A DNA stretch of 64,000 nt from Streptomyces ficellus. Its GTDB lineage: Bacteria; Actinomycetota; Actinomycetes; Streptomycetales; Streptomycetaceae. Within the stretch, counting starts at the first letter, position 1. Every line of letters starts with the position of its first letter. The DNA lies in the NCBI RefSeq assembly GCF_030406405.1, contig NZ_JAUEPL010000016.1:44834-108833 (forward strand), in the 5' to 3' direction. This document shows positions 27,165-36,468 of this stretch, piece by piece. The notes below the pieces were generated by a model. The model saw only the letters and a list, made by a program, of their open reading frames with translations. It was not told the origin of the DNA and made no database searches. Both the position numbers and the translations under genes were made by a program.

Positions 27165-28034
27165 ATGGTGCGACGCATCGACCTGACCGGAGCCGATGGC
27201 TTACACCTCGCCGCCTGGGAGTTCGCCGACCCGCCCAAGGCACAGGTGTACGGCTCCGCCGACCGGGCGCCCGGTGTGCTCCTCCTCCACGGCCTGATGG
27301 GCCGCGCCTCCCACTGGGCCCCGACCGCCCGCTGGCTCGCCGAGCGGCACCGCGCCGTCGCGCTCGACCAGCGGGGGCACGGGCACAGCGCCAAGCCGGC
27401 CGAGGGCCCCTTCACGCGCGAGGCGTACGTCGCCGACGCGGCCGCCGCGGTCGAACAGCTGGGCCTCGCCCCCGTCACCCTCATCGGCCACTCCATGGGC
27501 GCCCTGACGGCCTGGCAGCTGGCCGCCGAGCGCCCCGACCTGGTGCGTGCCCTGATCATCTGCGACATGCGGGCGTCCGCGCTGGGCGCCGCGTCGCAGC
27601 GCGAATGGGAGGACTGGTTCCGCGCCTGGCCCCTGCCCTTCGCCACGCTCGCCGACGTACGGAAGTGGTTCGGCGAGGACGACCCCTGGGTGGAGCGCCC
27701 CAACCCCGCGCGCGGCGAGTTCTTCGCCGAGGTCATGGCGGAGTGCCCCGACGGCTGGCGCCCCCTCTTCTCCCGCCGCCAGATGCTCACCTCCCGCGAG
27801 ACCTGGGTCCACGACGCCCACTGGGACTCGCTGGCCCAGGTCCGCTGCCCCACCCTCGTGGTCCGCGGCCTCGACGGCGAACTGGGCCGCGCGGAGGCAC
27901 AGGAAATGGTCCGCGTCCTCCCGCACGGCCACTACGCCGAAGTCCCCGACGCCGGCCACCTCGTCCACTACGACCAGCCGGACGGCTGGCGCGCCGCCAT
28001 AGCACCCTTCCTGGACGGCGTGCTGACGCCCTGA
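27165..28034 (+). CDS. Alpha/beta-hydrolase
   Basis: 289 aa; ATG at 27165 after GGGGG. Full hydrolase fold: oxyanion region LLLHGLMGRASHW, ALDQRGHGHS, nucleophile elbow GHSMGAL with the catalytic Ser, an acid in VRGLDGELG and the His in PDAGHLVHYD. This set is typical of carboxylesterases, C-C hydrolases and haloperoxidase-like enzymes; the substrate is unknown. Codon 13 is TTA (27201-27203), rare in this genome, so efficient translation probably needs the developmentally regulated bldA tRNA. The gene is single, convergent with an ABC transporter operon. Confidence 0.85.
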   Translation: MVRRIDLTGADGLHLAAWEFADPPKAQVYGSADRAPGVLLLHGLMGRASHWAPTARWLAERHRAVALDQRGHGHSAKPAEGPFTREAYVADAAAAVEQLGLAPVTLIGHSMGALTAWQLAAERPDLVRALIICDMRASALGAASQREWEDWFRAWPLPFATLADVRKWFGEDDPWVERPNPARGEFFAEVMAECPDGWRPLFSRRQMLTSRETWVHDAHWDSLAQVRCPTLVVRGLDGELGRAEAQEMVRVLPHGHYAEVPDAGHLVHYDQPDGWRAAIAPFLDGVLTP

Positions 28035-28085
28035 CAGGCGTCCTGACAGGTGCCCTGACAGCGCACTGAGAGTGTCCTGACAGGC
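28030..28085 (+). repeat. Direct repeats of CCTGACAG between convergent genes
   Basis: CCTGACAGG or CCTGACAG occurs four times in about 55 bp after the hydrolase stop. The units are direct, not inverted. It may be a slippage product in an unconstrained spacer. Confidence 0.6.
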
Positions 28086-28104
28086 CGCCGCCCGCGCAGC
28101 AGCG

Positions 28105-29703
28105 TCAGCCCTTGCTGACCGCCGCCACGATCTCCGGCAGCCGCTTCGCCGTGCGCGGCGCGGCCAGCCGCAGGCCCGCCCAGGCCACCAGCGTGCCCCA
28201 CGCCGCGCCCAGGGCGAGCAGCAGCAGCCGGCCCGACAGCCCGGCACCCGACGCGTGCAGCCAGACCATCAGGGCGATCAGCGGCGCGCACAGCACCGCC
28301 GCCGTGACCATGCCGCCCAGGATGGACATCCACGCCAGCCCCGCCTGCCCCGGCGCCACGTTCTTGAACGCGCCCTCCTGCGGGATCGAGTACGGGAAGC
28401 GGGCCGACGCCACCGCCCCCGTACCGAGCATCGCGCCCAGCACCCCGAACGACAGCCCCAGCGCGTCCGGCAGCGTCCGCCAGTCACCCAGCACCGCCGC
28501 CGTCAGGACGGTGACCAGCACCACGTACGGCAAGGTGACCAGCAGCAGCGCCAGCGCACGCGCCCGCAGCTCCTCATAGGCGTCCCGCGCCGAGGAGATG
28601 GTCATCGCGACCATCCAGAAGGCGGAGGTGTCCTGGCCGAACTGGTTGTACATCTGGACGCCGAGCATCCCCGCCGCGAAGCAGGCGAAGTAGATCGAAC
28701 CCGTGCCCTGCAAGGCGTTGAACAGCGGCACGATCAGGCCGAGCGCCAGCGAGGTCACCCACGCCGCCTTCGTCTTGGGGTCACGCGCCACATAGCGCAG
28801 ACTCCGCGTCATCACCGTGCCCGTACGCCCCTCGGGCCACAGCCGCCCGGGCCCCGGCGACGCCGATGACGCTGCCGACTCCCGCCGGGACGGGCGCGAG
28901 GCCGCCGCAAGCGTCGAGCCGTCCGGGGCCGTCATCAGCCTCACCAGGCTGCGCCGCCACGCATACAGCAGCAGGCCCAGGGCCGCCGCCGACAGCAGCA
29001 GCCCCGCCGCCGCCTCCCCGTACGCGCCCTCGCCCGCCGCCTCCACCGCGCCGAGCGCCGACGCCGGCGGAATCCACCGCACCACGTCCCCCGCCGGGTC
29101 CAGCGCCGACAGCCCGCCGGCCCGGCCGAGCCGCTGCGCACCGAAGTTGACGAACTGAATCCCCACCGCGATCACCAGACCGCTCAGCACGGCCAGGTCC
29201 CGTCCCTTGCGGGAGGTCAGCAACCGTACGTTGCCCGCCGCGACCGCGCGCGCCAGCGCCACGCACACCAGCACCACCAGCGGTACGGCGACCACCGCCG
29301 CCACCACCGCGGCGGCCCCGTGCGCCAGCGCGACCGCGGACCCGACCGCCAGACACAGCGTGAACAGCGGCCCGATGCCCACCAGCGACGACACCAGCAG
29401 CGCCCGCACCAGCGGCCCCGGCCGCAGCGGCAGCATCACCAGCCGCGTCGGATCGAGCGTCTCGTCCCCGCTCGGGAAGAACAGCGGGAACACCGCCCAC
29501 CCCAGCGCCAGGACACCCGTCAGCAGCACCACGACCGTGCCCGCGTGCTCACTGCCCCGCAGCAGCACGAGGCCCAGCAACTGCCCCGCCGCGAACAGCA
29601 GCGTCAGCACGGCGGATGTGACATACGCGGCCCGGCGCCCCGCCGACTGCCGCAGCCCGCCCCGCAGCAGCGACAGCTTGAGCCGTACGAAGACGGAGAT
29701 CAC
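28105..29703 (-). CDS. ABC transporter permease, large multi-spanning
   Basis: 532 aa; ATG at 29703 in an ATGA overlap with the ATPase stop. About 12 hydrophobic segments are visible, in two blocks separated by a charged loop (about residues 240-310). The conserved soluble segment SLRYVARDPKTKAAWVTSL begins the second block, and FPLFFPSGDETLDPTRLVMLPL lies early in the first. This is the pattern of ABC-2-like exporter permeases paired with an Nrt/YbhF-type ATPase. Substrate unknown; lipids, peptides or drugs are all possible. Confidence 0.85.
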   Translation of the reverse strand: MISVFVRLKLSLLRGGLRQSAGRRAAYVTSAVLTLLFAAGQLLGLVLLRGSEHAGTVVVLLTGVLALGWAVFPLFFPSGDETLDPTRLVMLPLRPGPLVRALLVSSLVGIGPLFTLCLAVGSAVALAHGAAAVVAAVVAVPLVVLVCVALARAVAAGNVRLLTSRKGRDLAVLSGLVIAVGIQFVNFGAQRLGRAGGLSALDPAGDVVRWIPPASALGAVEAAGEGAYGEAAAGLLLSAAALGLLLYAWRRSLVRLMTAPDGSTLAAASRPSRRESAASSASPGPGRLWPEGRTGTVMTRSLRYVARDPKTKAAWVTSLALGLIVPLFNALQGTGSIYFACFAAGMLGVQMYNQFGQDTSAFWMVAMTISSARDAYEELRARALALLLVTLPYVVLVTVLTAAVLGDWRTLPDALGLSFGVLGAMLGTGAVASARFPYSIPQEGAFKNVAPGQAGLAWMSILGGMVTAAVLCAPLIALMVWLHASGAGLSGRLLLLALGAAWGTLVAWAGLRLAAPRTAKRLPEIVAAVSKG

Positions 29704-30515
29704 CGGGCACCGCCCAGCCAGTCCAGCGACTCGCCCGCGTCCCGCCCGTGCGCGCCCACCAGTTCCAGGAACGCGCTCTGCAACGACGGCGCCTCACCCC
29801 GTACCTCGGCCAGCGGACCCTGCGCCCGGATCCGGCCGGCCACCATCACCGCGACCCAGTCGCACAACGACTCCACCAGCTCCATCACATGGCTGGAGAA
29901 GACGACCGTGGCGCCGGAGGCGGTGTACCGCTCCAGCACCCCCCGGATCGTCTGCGCCGACACCGGGTCCACGCCCTCGAACGGCTCGTCCAGGAAGAGC
30001 ACGTCCGGGTTGTGCAGCAGCGCCGCCGCCAGGCCGATCTTCTTGCGCATACCGGTCGAGTAGTCCACGACCAGTTTGTGCTGCGCCCCCGCCAGGTCCA
30101 GTACGTCCAGCAACTGAGTGGCCCGCTTGTCCACTTCCGCCCCGGGCAGCCCCCGCAGCCGCCCGGTGTACGCCAGGAGCTCACGCCCCGACAGCCGCTC
30201 GAACAGCCGCAGCCCTTCCGGCAGTACGCCGATCCGCGCCTTCACCTCGACCGGGTCACGCCACACGTCGTGCCCGGCCACCTCGACCCGCCCCTGGTCG
30301 GGCCGCAACAGCCCCGTCACCATCGACAGGGTCGTCGTCTTGCCCGCCCCGTTCGGGCCCACCAGCCCGATGAACCGTCCCGCCGGGAGCGTGAGATCGA
30401 TCCCGGCGACGGCGATCTGCTCACCGAACCGCTTCCACAACCCCTCGACACGAACGGCGGGCGGCGCCTCCCCGAGCGCTCCACCCGCCACGTCATCCTT
30501 TATCTGGTCCGGCAT
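29700..30515 (-). CDS. ABC transporter ATP-binding protein
   Basis: 271 aa; ATG at 30515. Complete ATPase: Walker A GPNGAGKTT (about 53-61), the Q-loop region VLPEGLRLFERLSGRE, signature YSTGMRKK (a variant of LSGGQ seen in ABC-2 exporters), Walker B VLFLDEPFEGVDP, and the switch His in SSHVMELVE. It powers the permease encoded directly downstream (4-bp overlap). Confidence 0.92.
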   Translation of the reverse strand: MPDQIKDDVAGGALGEAPPAVRVEGLWKRFGEQIAVAGIDLTLPAGRFIGLVGPNGAGKTTTLSMVTGLLRPDQGRVEVAGHDVWRDPVEVKARIGVLPEGLRLFERLSGRELLAYTGRLRGLPGAEVDKRATQLLDVLDLAGAQHKLVVDYSTGMRKKIGLAAALLHNPDVLFLDEPFEGVDPVSAQTIRGVLERYTASGATVVFSSHVMELVESLCDWVAVMVAGRIRAQGPLAEVRGEAPSLQSAFLELVGAHGRDAGESLDWLGGAR

Positions 30516-30609
30516 TGGTCACTGCCTTCCGTCGTCCCCGTCGGTACGGGAACCACCCTACGTACGAGCCGGAGCGCACGCAGGGCTGTACTCCAGCAAT
30601 GCTCGCAGG

Positions 30610-31287
30610 TCAGCCTTGCCGGGAACGGGCCACCGAGGCTTCCGTGGCGCAGGCGTACGCCAGCGGGCTGATCAGCTCCTCGGCGTCCGGCAGCCAGCGG
30701 TTCGCCGGCGTGGGGCGGCGCGCCCACTGCACCGCGCCGTGCCCGCCCACCCGCGTCGGCGGCGCCGCCACGTACTGACCCTCGCCCCGCCCGACCAGGT
30801 CGATGCCGCTCGGCGACCACCCGAGCTTGCGCACCAGGTCCGGCACCTTGGCGGCCGCGCCCGGCAGGACGAAGAACATCATCCTGCGGTCCGGTGTGCA
30901 GGTGACCGGCCCCAGCGTCAGGTTCATGCGCTCCATGCGGGCCAGTGCCAGGAAGCCCGCCGATTCCGGGACGTCCAGCGCGTCGAAGGTACGGCCCGTC
31001 GGCAGCAGGATCGACGCTCGTGGCTGCTTGCCCCACATCCGGCGCGCCGCCACCGCGCTGCCGGTCGCCTGTGTCGCCCAGTCCGGCCGGGCCGGGTGCG
31101 CGCCGGGGGCGGGACAGGCGGTGTCGCCGCACGAGCAGCGCTCCATGCCCTCGACCGCCTCCAGCCAGGTGCCGGGGAACACGTCCCAGTGCCGCTCTTC
31201 CGCATACCGCACGGCGCTGTCCAGCAGCTGCTCCCCTCGCTGCTTGGGGACCTGTGCGGCTTCCGTGACTCCGATGGTCTCTTCCAC
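30610..31287 (-). CDS. Bifunctional DNA primase/polymerase N-terminal domain protein
   Basis: 225 aa from GTG 31287 (GGGGAG upstream). The open frame extends to 31629, but the extra part is Arg/Pro-rich and antisense-like. The core has the prim-pol N-terminal pattern: LLDSAVRYAEERHWDVFPGTW, a Cys cluster SCGDTACPAPGAHPARPDW, MWGKQPRASILLPTGRTFD, and TLGPVTCTPDRRMMFFV. In Streptomyces chromosomes such stand-alone single-domain proteins are common and lack a fused helicase. Their role (replication or repair priming, or regulation) is not established to my knowledge. It is divergent from the XRE/TPR gene. Confidence 0.75.
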   Translation of the reverse strand: MEETIGVTEAAQVPKQRGEQLLDSAVRYAEERHWDVFPGTWLEAVEGMERCSCGDTACPAPGAHPARPDWATQATGSAVAARRMWGKQPRASILLPTGRTFDALDVPESAGFLALARMERMNLTLGPVTCTPDRRMMFFVLPGAAAKVPDLVRKLGWSPSGIDLVGRGEGQYVAAPPTRVGGHGAVQWARRPTPANRWLPDAEELISPLAYACATEASVARSRQG

Positions 31288-31627
31288 GAAAGGACTCAAC
31301 TCCCCACCACACCCGGGGTTACGGGGCGCGGGAAGGGAGGCCGAGGAGCATCGATTCGGCATCCGGGGCGCATGGGTGCACGGACGGGGGCGCGCACGGG
31401 GACCGGGAGCGGTGAGCGGGTAGCCACAGGGGGAGGTAAGAATGCGGCACTCTCCCGCTATTGCACGACGTATCGGGGTCTTACTCGGCTCTTCCCGCTC
31501 CACCGGTTCGTCCAGTCTCTTCCACAGACTTGCGTTTCGTCGGGATTCCCACGTCGACTTCTGCATTCTCCGCATATCAGCCGGGCAGTGATCAGCGGAC
31601 TGATCACCGCGGCAACAGGGGGTAGTC

Positions 31628-33010
31628 ATGGCAGCGAGGCCGCTCGTCGCCCGTCAGCCGAACGAACGGCTGCAGGCTCTCATCCAGGAAGCAGGATGCT
31701 CCAACGCCGGGCTCGCCCGCCGCGTCAACATGGTCGGAGCCGAGCGCGGACTGGATCTGCGGTACGACAAGACATCGGTGGCCCGCTGGCTGCGCGGCCA
31801 GCAGCCGCGCGGGCGGGCACCGGGGATCATCGCCGAGGCGCTCGGCCGCAAACTCGGGCGTACGGTCACGATCGACGAGATCGGCATGGCCAACGGCAAG
31901 AACCTGGCGTCGGGCGTGGGCCTGCAGTTCTCGCCGACCGTGCTCGGCGCCATCGAGCAGGTCTGCGAGCTGTGGCGCAGTGACGTGGGCCGCCGGGACT
32001 TCCTGACCGGTTCCACGGTGGCCGCGTCCGCGCTGGTCGAGCCGAGCCGGGACTGGCTGATCACGGCCGCCGACGCCCAGGTGGCGCGGCAGGCCGGGGC
32101 CCGGGTCGGGATGGCGGACGTCGAGGCGGTACGGGCGATGACGGCCGCGCTCGTCGAACTGGACCACCGGTTCGGCAGCGGGCATGTGCGGCCCGTGGTG
32201 GTGCACTACCTCAACAGCGTGGTGTCGGGGCTGCTGTCCGGGTCCTACCGGGATGCCGTGGGGCGCCAACTGTTCGCGTCCGTCGCCCGGCTGACGGAGC
32301 TGGCCGGGTACATGGCGGTGGACACGGGGCAGCCGGGGCTGGCGCAGCGGTACTACATCCAGGCGCTCCGGCTCGCGCAGGCGGCCGGGGACCGCGGGTA
32401 CGGCGGGTACGTACTGGCCGCGTCCATGAGCCACTTGGCGGCCCAGCTCGGAAACCCGCGCGAGATCGCCCAGTTGGCGCGGGCGGCGCAGGAGGGCGCA
32501 CGGGGGCACGTCCCGCCGCGGGCGGAGGCGATGTTCCTGGCGGCCGAGGCGCGCGGGCACGCCCTGCTCGGTGACGAGCGCGTGTGCCAGGAGGTGGTGG
32601 CCCGGGCGGTGGCCGCGATGGACCGCGCCGACCCCGAGTCGGGCGACGACCCCGCGTGGATCGCGCACTTCGACCACGCGTACCTCGCCGACGAACTGGC
32701 CCACTGCTACCGGGACCTGGGGCGGCCCGAGGAGGCGGCGCGGGCGGCCGGCGAGTCGCTGGACGGCCACCCCGAGTCGCGGGCGCGGCGGCGGGCGATC
32801 GGCCTGGTCCTGCTGGCCACGGCCCAGGTGCAGCAGCGCGAGGTGGAGGCGGCCTGCCACACGGGCACGCGCGCGGCGGAACTGCTCGGCACGCTGCGCT
32901 CCTCGCGCGGCGCCGAGTACCTGGACGACCTCCAGCAGCGCCTGGAGCCGTACGCGGACGAGCCCGCGGTCCGGGAGTTCGGCGCCCGGCTGGAGCTCCA
33001 GGCCGCGTAG
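31628..33010 (+). CDS. XRE-family regulator with TPR-like helical C-terminal domain
   Basis: 460 aa; ATG at 31628 after AGGGGGTAG. The N-terminal DNA-binding domain (about 10-85) has ARRVNMVGAERGLDLRYDKT followed by SVARWLRGQQP; a GRRDFLTGSTVAASAL segment lies at about 117-135; the rest is TPR-type helices. It closely parallels the regulator at 718-2109 in length, domain order and the RRDFLTG segment. The RR-x-FL plus hydrophobic stretch mimics a Tat signal but lies in mid-protein. Relatives regulate development and antibiotic production in Streptomyces. The region is core, divergent from a prim-pol domain gene. Confidence 0.85.
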   Translation: MAARPLVARQPNERLQALIQEAGCSNAGLARRVNMVGAERGLDLRYDKTSVARWLRGQQPRGRAPGIIAEALGRKLGRTVTIDEIGMANGKNLASGVGLQFSPTVLGAIEQVCELWRSDVGRRDFLTGSTVAASALVEPSRDWLITAADAQVARQAGARVGMADVEAVRAMTAALVELDHRFGSGHVRPVVVHYLNSVVSGLLSGSYRDAVGRQLFASVARLTELAGYMAVDTGQPGLAQRYYIQALRLAQAAGDRGYGGYVLAASMSHLAAQLGNPREIAQLARAAQEGARGHVPPRAEAMFLAAEARGHALLGDERVCQEVVARAVAAMDRADPESGDDPAWIAHFDHAYLADELAHCYRDLGRPEEAARAAGESLDGHPESRARRRAIGLVLLATAQVQQREVEAACHTGTRAAELLGTLRSSRGAEYLDDLQQRLEPYADEPAVREFGARLELQAA

Positions 33011-33169
33011 GGGAGTTCCTCTTCCCGCTTCGGCGGCGGGCGGGGTCTTAACAGCGTCTTCACGGAGGTTCTTGTTACTGCCGCCACACACGTGTGCGCG
33101 GGCCGGGAGTCACCCGGTAGCGTGAGCCGACGCTTCCGTAGGTTTACAGGTTTACGTGTAGGAGTCCCG

Positions 33170-34522
33170 GTGACGCAGAGCGGACAGGGTCAGGAGCCGC
33201 ACCTTCCCGCGGCGCGGCCCGCGCACGAAGGTGTCGTGCTGCCCGCCGAGGGCGGCGAGACCTGGGGCGCGGCGGCCGCCGGGCCGGCGGGGGGCCAGCC
33301 GTGGGGCGGGTCCTGGGGGCCGCCGGGCGGTCAGCAGCAGCAGCCGCAGCAGCCCGGGGCGTACGGCAGGCAGCCGGAGGCGTACCCGCAGCAGCAGCCG
33401 TACGGGACCGTCGCGCAGCCACTGCCGCCCGAGGTCACTCCCGGATCGGCGGCCGACGCGGACGCCACGCAGTACATCCCGCCGGTCGCGCAGGGCGCCG
33501 GGCCGATGCCCATGCCCATGCCGGCGCCCATGCCGGCCGAGAATCCGGCCGAGTCGACCCAGTACCTCGGCGCCCGGCAGACGGCCCACCAGGGCCACCA
33601 GGCACACGCCGGCCCTGACGCGGACGCCACGCAGTACATACCGCCCGTCCCTCCACAGCCGTCCGGTGCCCCGTACGGGATACGGCCCGGCACGCCCGGC
33701 GAGCGGCAGCCTCCGGCCGAGTTCGACAGCCTGTTCCGCGACGAGGCGGCCGCGGGCGCGACGCAGCACATGCCCCGGTACGAGGCCACCGCCCCGCACC
33801 AGCAGCCGCACCAGCACCAGGCGCCGCAGGCCGCGGCTCAGCCCCCGCAGCCGTACCAGGGCCAGGACCAGTACCAGGAGGCCCGGCGGCGGCGGTCGTC
33901 CAAGCTGGCGCTGATCGCCGGCGTCGTCGTCGGCTGCGCCGTCCTCGGGCTGGGCGCGGGCGCCCTGCTCAGCGGCGGCGAGGAGGCCCCGCGGACGGCG
34001 AGCGACACCACCGGTGTCGTCGCCGCCGGATCGCCCACCCCCGGCCCCTCCCAGGAGGCCGCCGACCCGGCCAGGACCCAGGCCGAGGAGCTCGACAAGC
34101 TCCTCGCGGACAGCAGCAGCAGCCGCGACACGGTGATCCGGTCCGTCGAGAACATCAAGAAGTGCCAGAACCTGGACCAGGCCGTCACCGACCTGCGCGG
34201 CGCCGCCGAGCAGCGACGGGGCTTGGTGACCCGGCTCCAGGGCCTGGCCGTCGACAGGCTGCCGAACAACGCCGAGCTGAGCTCCGCGCTCACCAGGGCG
34301 TGGCAGGCCTCGGCCTCCGCCGACGACCACTACGCGGCCTGGGCCGCGCAGGTGAAGGGCAAGAAGGGCTGCAAGGGCGGCAAGGCACGCCACACGAGCG
34401 AGACCGTCCGGGCCAACGCGGCCAGCGGTGAGGCCACGACCGCCAAGCGGAAGGCCGCCGCCCTGTGGAACGGCATCGCCGGTACGTACGGCCTGACCCC
34501 ACGCCAGCCGACCCAGCTCTGA
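33170..34522 (+). CDS. Membrane protein with Pro/Gln-rich cytoplasmic region
   Basis: 450 aa; GTG at 33170 after AGGAG. The first 240 residues are low-complexity Gln/Pro/Gly with repeated DADATQYIPPV (two copies) and variants ESTQYL, GATQHM. One transmembrane helix follows a basic RRRRSSK stop (LALIAGVVVGCAVLGLGAGAL, about 255-276). The C-terminal 170 residues form an extracytoplasmic helical domain with two Cys (KKCQNL, KKGCKGG). The topology is N-in, C-out. The repeated Thr-Gln motifs look like possible targets of Ser/Thr kinases or FHA-type partners, but that is a guess. No enzyme domain is seen. Confidence 0.8.
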   Translation: MTQSGQGQEPHLPAARPAHEGVVLPAEGGETWGAAAAGPAGGQPWGGSWGPPGGQQQQPQQPGAYGRQPEAYPQQQPYGTVAQPLPPEVTPGSAADADATQYIPPVAQGAGPMPMPMPAPMPAENPAESTQYLGARQTAHQGHQAHAGPDADATQYIPPVPPQPSGAPYGIRPGTPGERQPPAEFDSLFRDEAAAGATQHMPRYEATAPHQQPHQHQAPQAAAQPPQPYQGQDQYQEARRRRSSKLALIAGVVVGCAVLGLGAGALLSGGEEAPRTASDTTGVVAAGSPTPGPSQEAADPARTQAEELDKLLADSSSSRDTVIRSVENIKKCQNLDQAVTDLRGAAEQRRGLVTRLQGLAVDRLPNNAELSSALTRAWQASASADDHYAAWAAQVKGKKGCKGGKARHTSETVRANAASGEATTAKRKAAALWNGIAGTYGLTPRQPTQL

Positions 34523-34537
34523 ACGGGCCGGGCCGTT

Positions 34538-35812
34538 CTACAGGGTCGCCGCGTCGCGGAGGGTGGGGGCGATGTCCACGAAGCCGTTCCTCTGCGCCAC
34601 CAGCCGTCCGTCGCGTACGACCTGGAACGTGACCTTGTGGTTGATGATCCGCGGGAATCCCGGCGTACCGAGCATGTCCTCGTAGCGCCAGCGCAGCGGC
34701 GGCGTCAGGCCGCCGGTGTGCACCCGCACCCCGCGGCTGAGCGCGCGGCTGACGGTGCCCGCGGTGACCTTGTCCCGGCCGAGCGATTCGACGACCTTCG
34801 TCAGGACCGTGTACGCGATCCAGGTCGTCTGGACGCCCGCGTCGGCCGGGTCGATGCGGTCGTCGCCGAAGGCGTGCTCCCGGATGACCCGCTTCATCGG
34901 GTTCCAGCGCTCGTCGCCCGCGTCCGGGTACCAGCCGGTGATGTAGGCGCCTTCGAAGGGGCCGTTCGCGCCGCCGGTACGGTCCACGAGCGGCTGGTCG
35001 ACGCTGCCGAGGACCGAGGCGACCTTGACGTCCCGGCCGTCGGGCGGAAGCCGGCGGAAGGAGTCGAAGAAGTTGGCGGTGTGCGCGCCGAGCGCGGCGG
35101 TGACGCAGCCGCCGTCCTCACCGGTCCGTCTGCGCGACTGCCGGGCCTCGTCGGTGTACTCGCCGGCGTCCTCGGCGGCCGGGATGTCGGCGGCGGTGCG
35201 GTGGTGGCCCTGCGCGAGGCCGGAGTTGAGGATGTGCGGCAGCCGGGCGCCCTCGACGGAGTCGGGCCGGACGAGGGAGACCCGGTCGCAGGAGGTGGCG
35301 AGCTGGATGCCGTTGCCGGCCAGCAGCGCGGCCTGACCGCCGTTGACGGGGTAGGAGATGGCGCTGCGGAACTCCTCGTCCGTGATCCCGTAGCCGCCGA
35401 TGTACGGGATGCCCGCCGCCTCCAGCGGAGGCAGCACGGCGCGGCCGTTCTGGCTGTACGAGCCGACGACGGCGACCACGTCCTCCTGGACCGCGCGCCG
35501 GGCGCACGCGGCGGCGGCCGCGGGCTCGTTGCCCTCGTTGCAGGTCAGGACGCGCAGCTCCCGGCCGTTGAGCCCGCCCTTGGAGTTGACCCAGCGTGCG
35601 TACGCCTGCCCCATGGCGGGCATGCCGGGCATATTGGTGGCTCGGGTGTCCTGCGGGGCCCAGGTCATCACGGTGATGGGGCCCCTGGAGCCCCCCGTGG
35701 CCCCAGGGATCACCCCGCACCCGGCCAGGAGGCACGCCGAGCCGAGTGCCGCCGCAGTCCGGAGGGAGAGGGAGGGGGAGAAGCGTCGCCTGCCGTTACC
35801 GGTCATGGCCAT
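34538..35812 (-). CDS. Substrate-binding lipoprotein, branched-chain amino acid binding (Leu/Ile/Val-type) fold
   Basis: 424 aa; ATG at 35812 (AGGAA, spacing 6) is preferred over 35806. Signal peptide with lipobox LLAGC gives a lipid-anchored Cys near residue 32. The mature part is a type I periplasmic-binding fold: QAYARWVNSKGGLNGRELRV, VVAVVGSYSQNGRAVLPPLEAAGIPYIGG (in parts), and TWIAYTVLTKVVESLG near the C-terminus. Solo binding proteins of this family, without permease genes, are common in Streptomyces and may act as sensors. The ligand is unknown. Confidence 0.85.
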   Translation of the reverse strand: MAMTGNGRRRFSPSLSLRTAAALGSACLLAGCGVIPGATGGSRGPITVMTWAPQDTRATNMPGMPAMGQAYARWVNSKGGLNGRELRVLTCNEGNEPAAAAACARRAVQEDVVAVVGSYSQNGRAVLPPLEAAGIPYIGGYGITDEEFRSAISYPVNGGQAALLAGNGIQLATSCDRVSLVRPDSVEGARLPHILNSGLAQGHHRTAADIPAAEDAGEYTDEARQSRRRTGEDGGCVTAALGAHTANFFDSFRRLPPDGRDVKVASVLGSVDQPLVDRTGGANGPFEGAYITGWYPDAGDERWNPMKRVIREHAFGDDRIDPADAGVQTTWIAYTVLTKVVESLGRDKVTAGTVSRALSRGVRVHTGGLTPPLRWRYEDMLGTPGFPRIINHKVTFQVVRDGRLVAQRNGFVDIAPTLRDAATL

Positions 35813-35927
35813 GCACAATTCCTGCTCATGGGTAACGCGGGAGTGAGGCCGGTTCAACGCCGAGTGACGCCGTGGTGAATTGCGGGGGGTGGGCCATGGG
35901 TACGGCGGGGGAACGTACGATCGAAAC

Positions 35928-36422
35928 GTGTCAGCTTCCGTGAACTCTTCCCGTCGCGGCCGTCGCTCCTCCACCATGGGCGGCATGCCGCTCAACGACA
36001 TGCCGTGGTGGCGCTGGCGCGCCAACGTGCGCTCGGCGCTGCACATGCTCTCCGACCCCGTCTTCCACCAGGAGTGCTGGCTGGCGGGCCTGGAGGGGTA
36101 CGGGGACGTCACCGACGCCGTGTACCGGCTGGTCGAGGACACCTGGCTGGACAACTGGTCCGCCGAGAAGTACGTCGGCACCATATTCCGGGACTCCGGC
36201 GAGGCCGCGCTGGTCGACGTCGCCGTGCTGCGGGTGCTGCGGATCATGCACCAGGTCGGCCCGGACGCCCCCGTCTCCGCGTACATGGGCCATCACGGCT
36301 GGCCCGAGGCGGTACGGGCGGCCCGCGACGCGCATGTGCGGCTGGCCGTCAACGACGGTGAGGACCCGGACGCGCCGCCGCGGTCGCTGGACCTGCTGCG
36401 GATCATGACGAGGTCCGCGTAA
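35928..36422 (+). CDS. Conserved actinobacterial protein of unknown function
   Basis: 164 aa from GTG 35928. TACGAT at 35916-35921 is 6 nt upstream, which suggests a leaderless mRNA starting at the GTG. The likely folded part starts at GGMPLNDMPWWRWRANVRSA and is rich in Trp and acidic residues (DPVFHQECWLAGLEGYGDVT, DTWLDNWSAEKYVGTIF). It has no signal, membrane segment or known motif. I do not recognise the family. It stands between the binding protein (divergent) and purU. Confidence 0.75.
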   Translation: MSASVNSSRRGRRSSTMGGMPLNDMPWWRWRANVRSALHMLSDPVFHQECWLAGLEGYGDVTDAVYRLVEDTWLDNWSAEKYVGTIFRDSGEAALVDVAVLRVLRIMHQVGPDAPVSAYMGHHGWPEAVRAARDAHVRLAVNDGEDPDAPPRSLDLLRIMTRSA

Positions 36423-36468
36423 GGGACTGGCGTCCGGCCGCTCCGCGCGGATGTGGCATCCTGCCAGA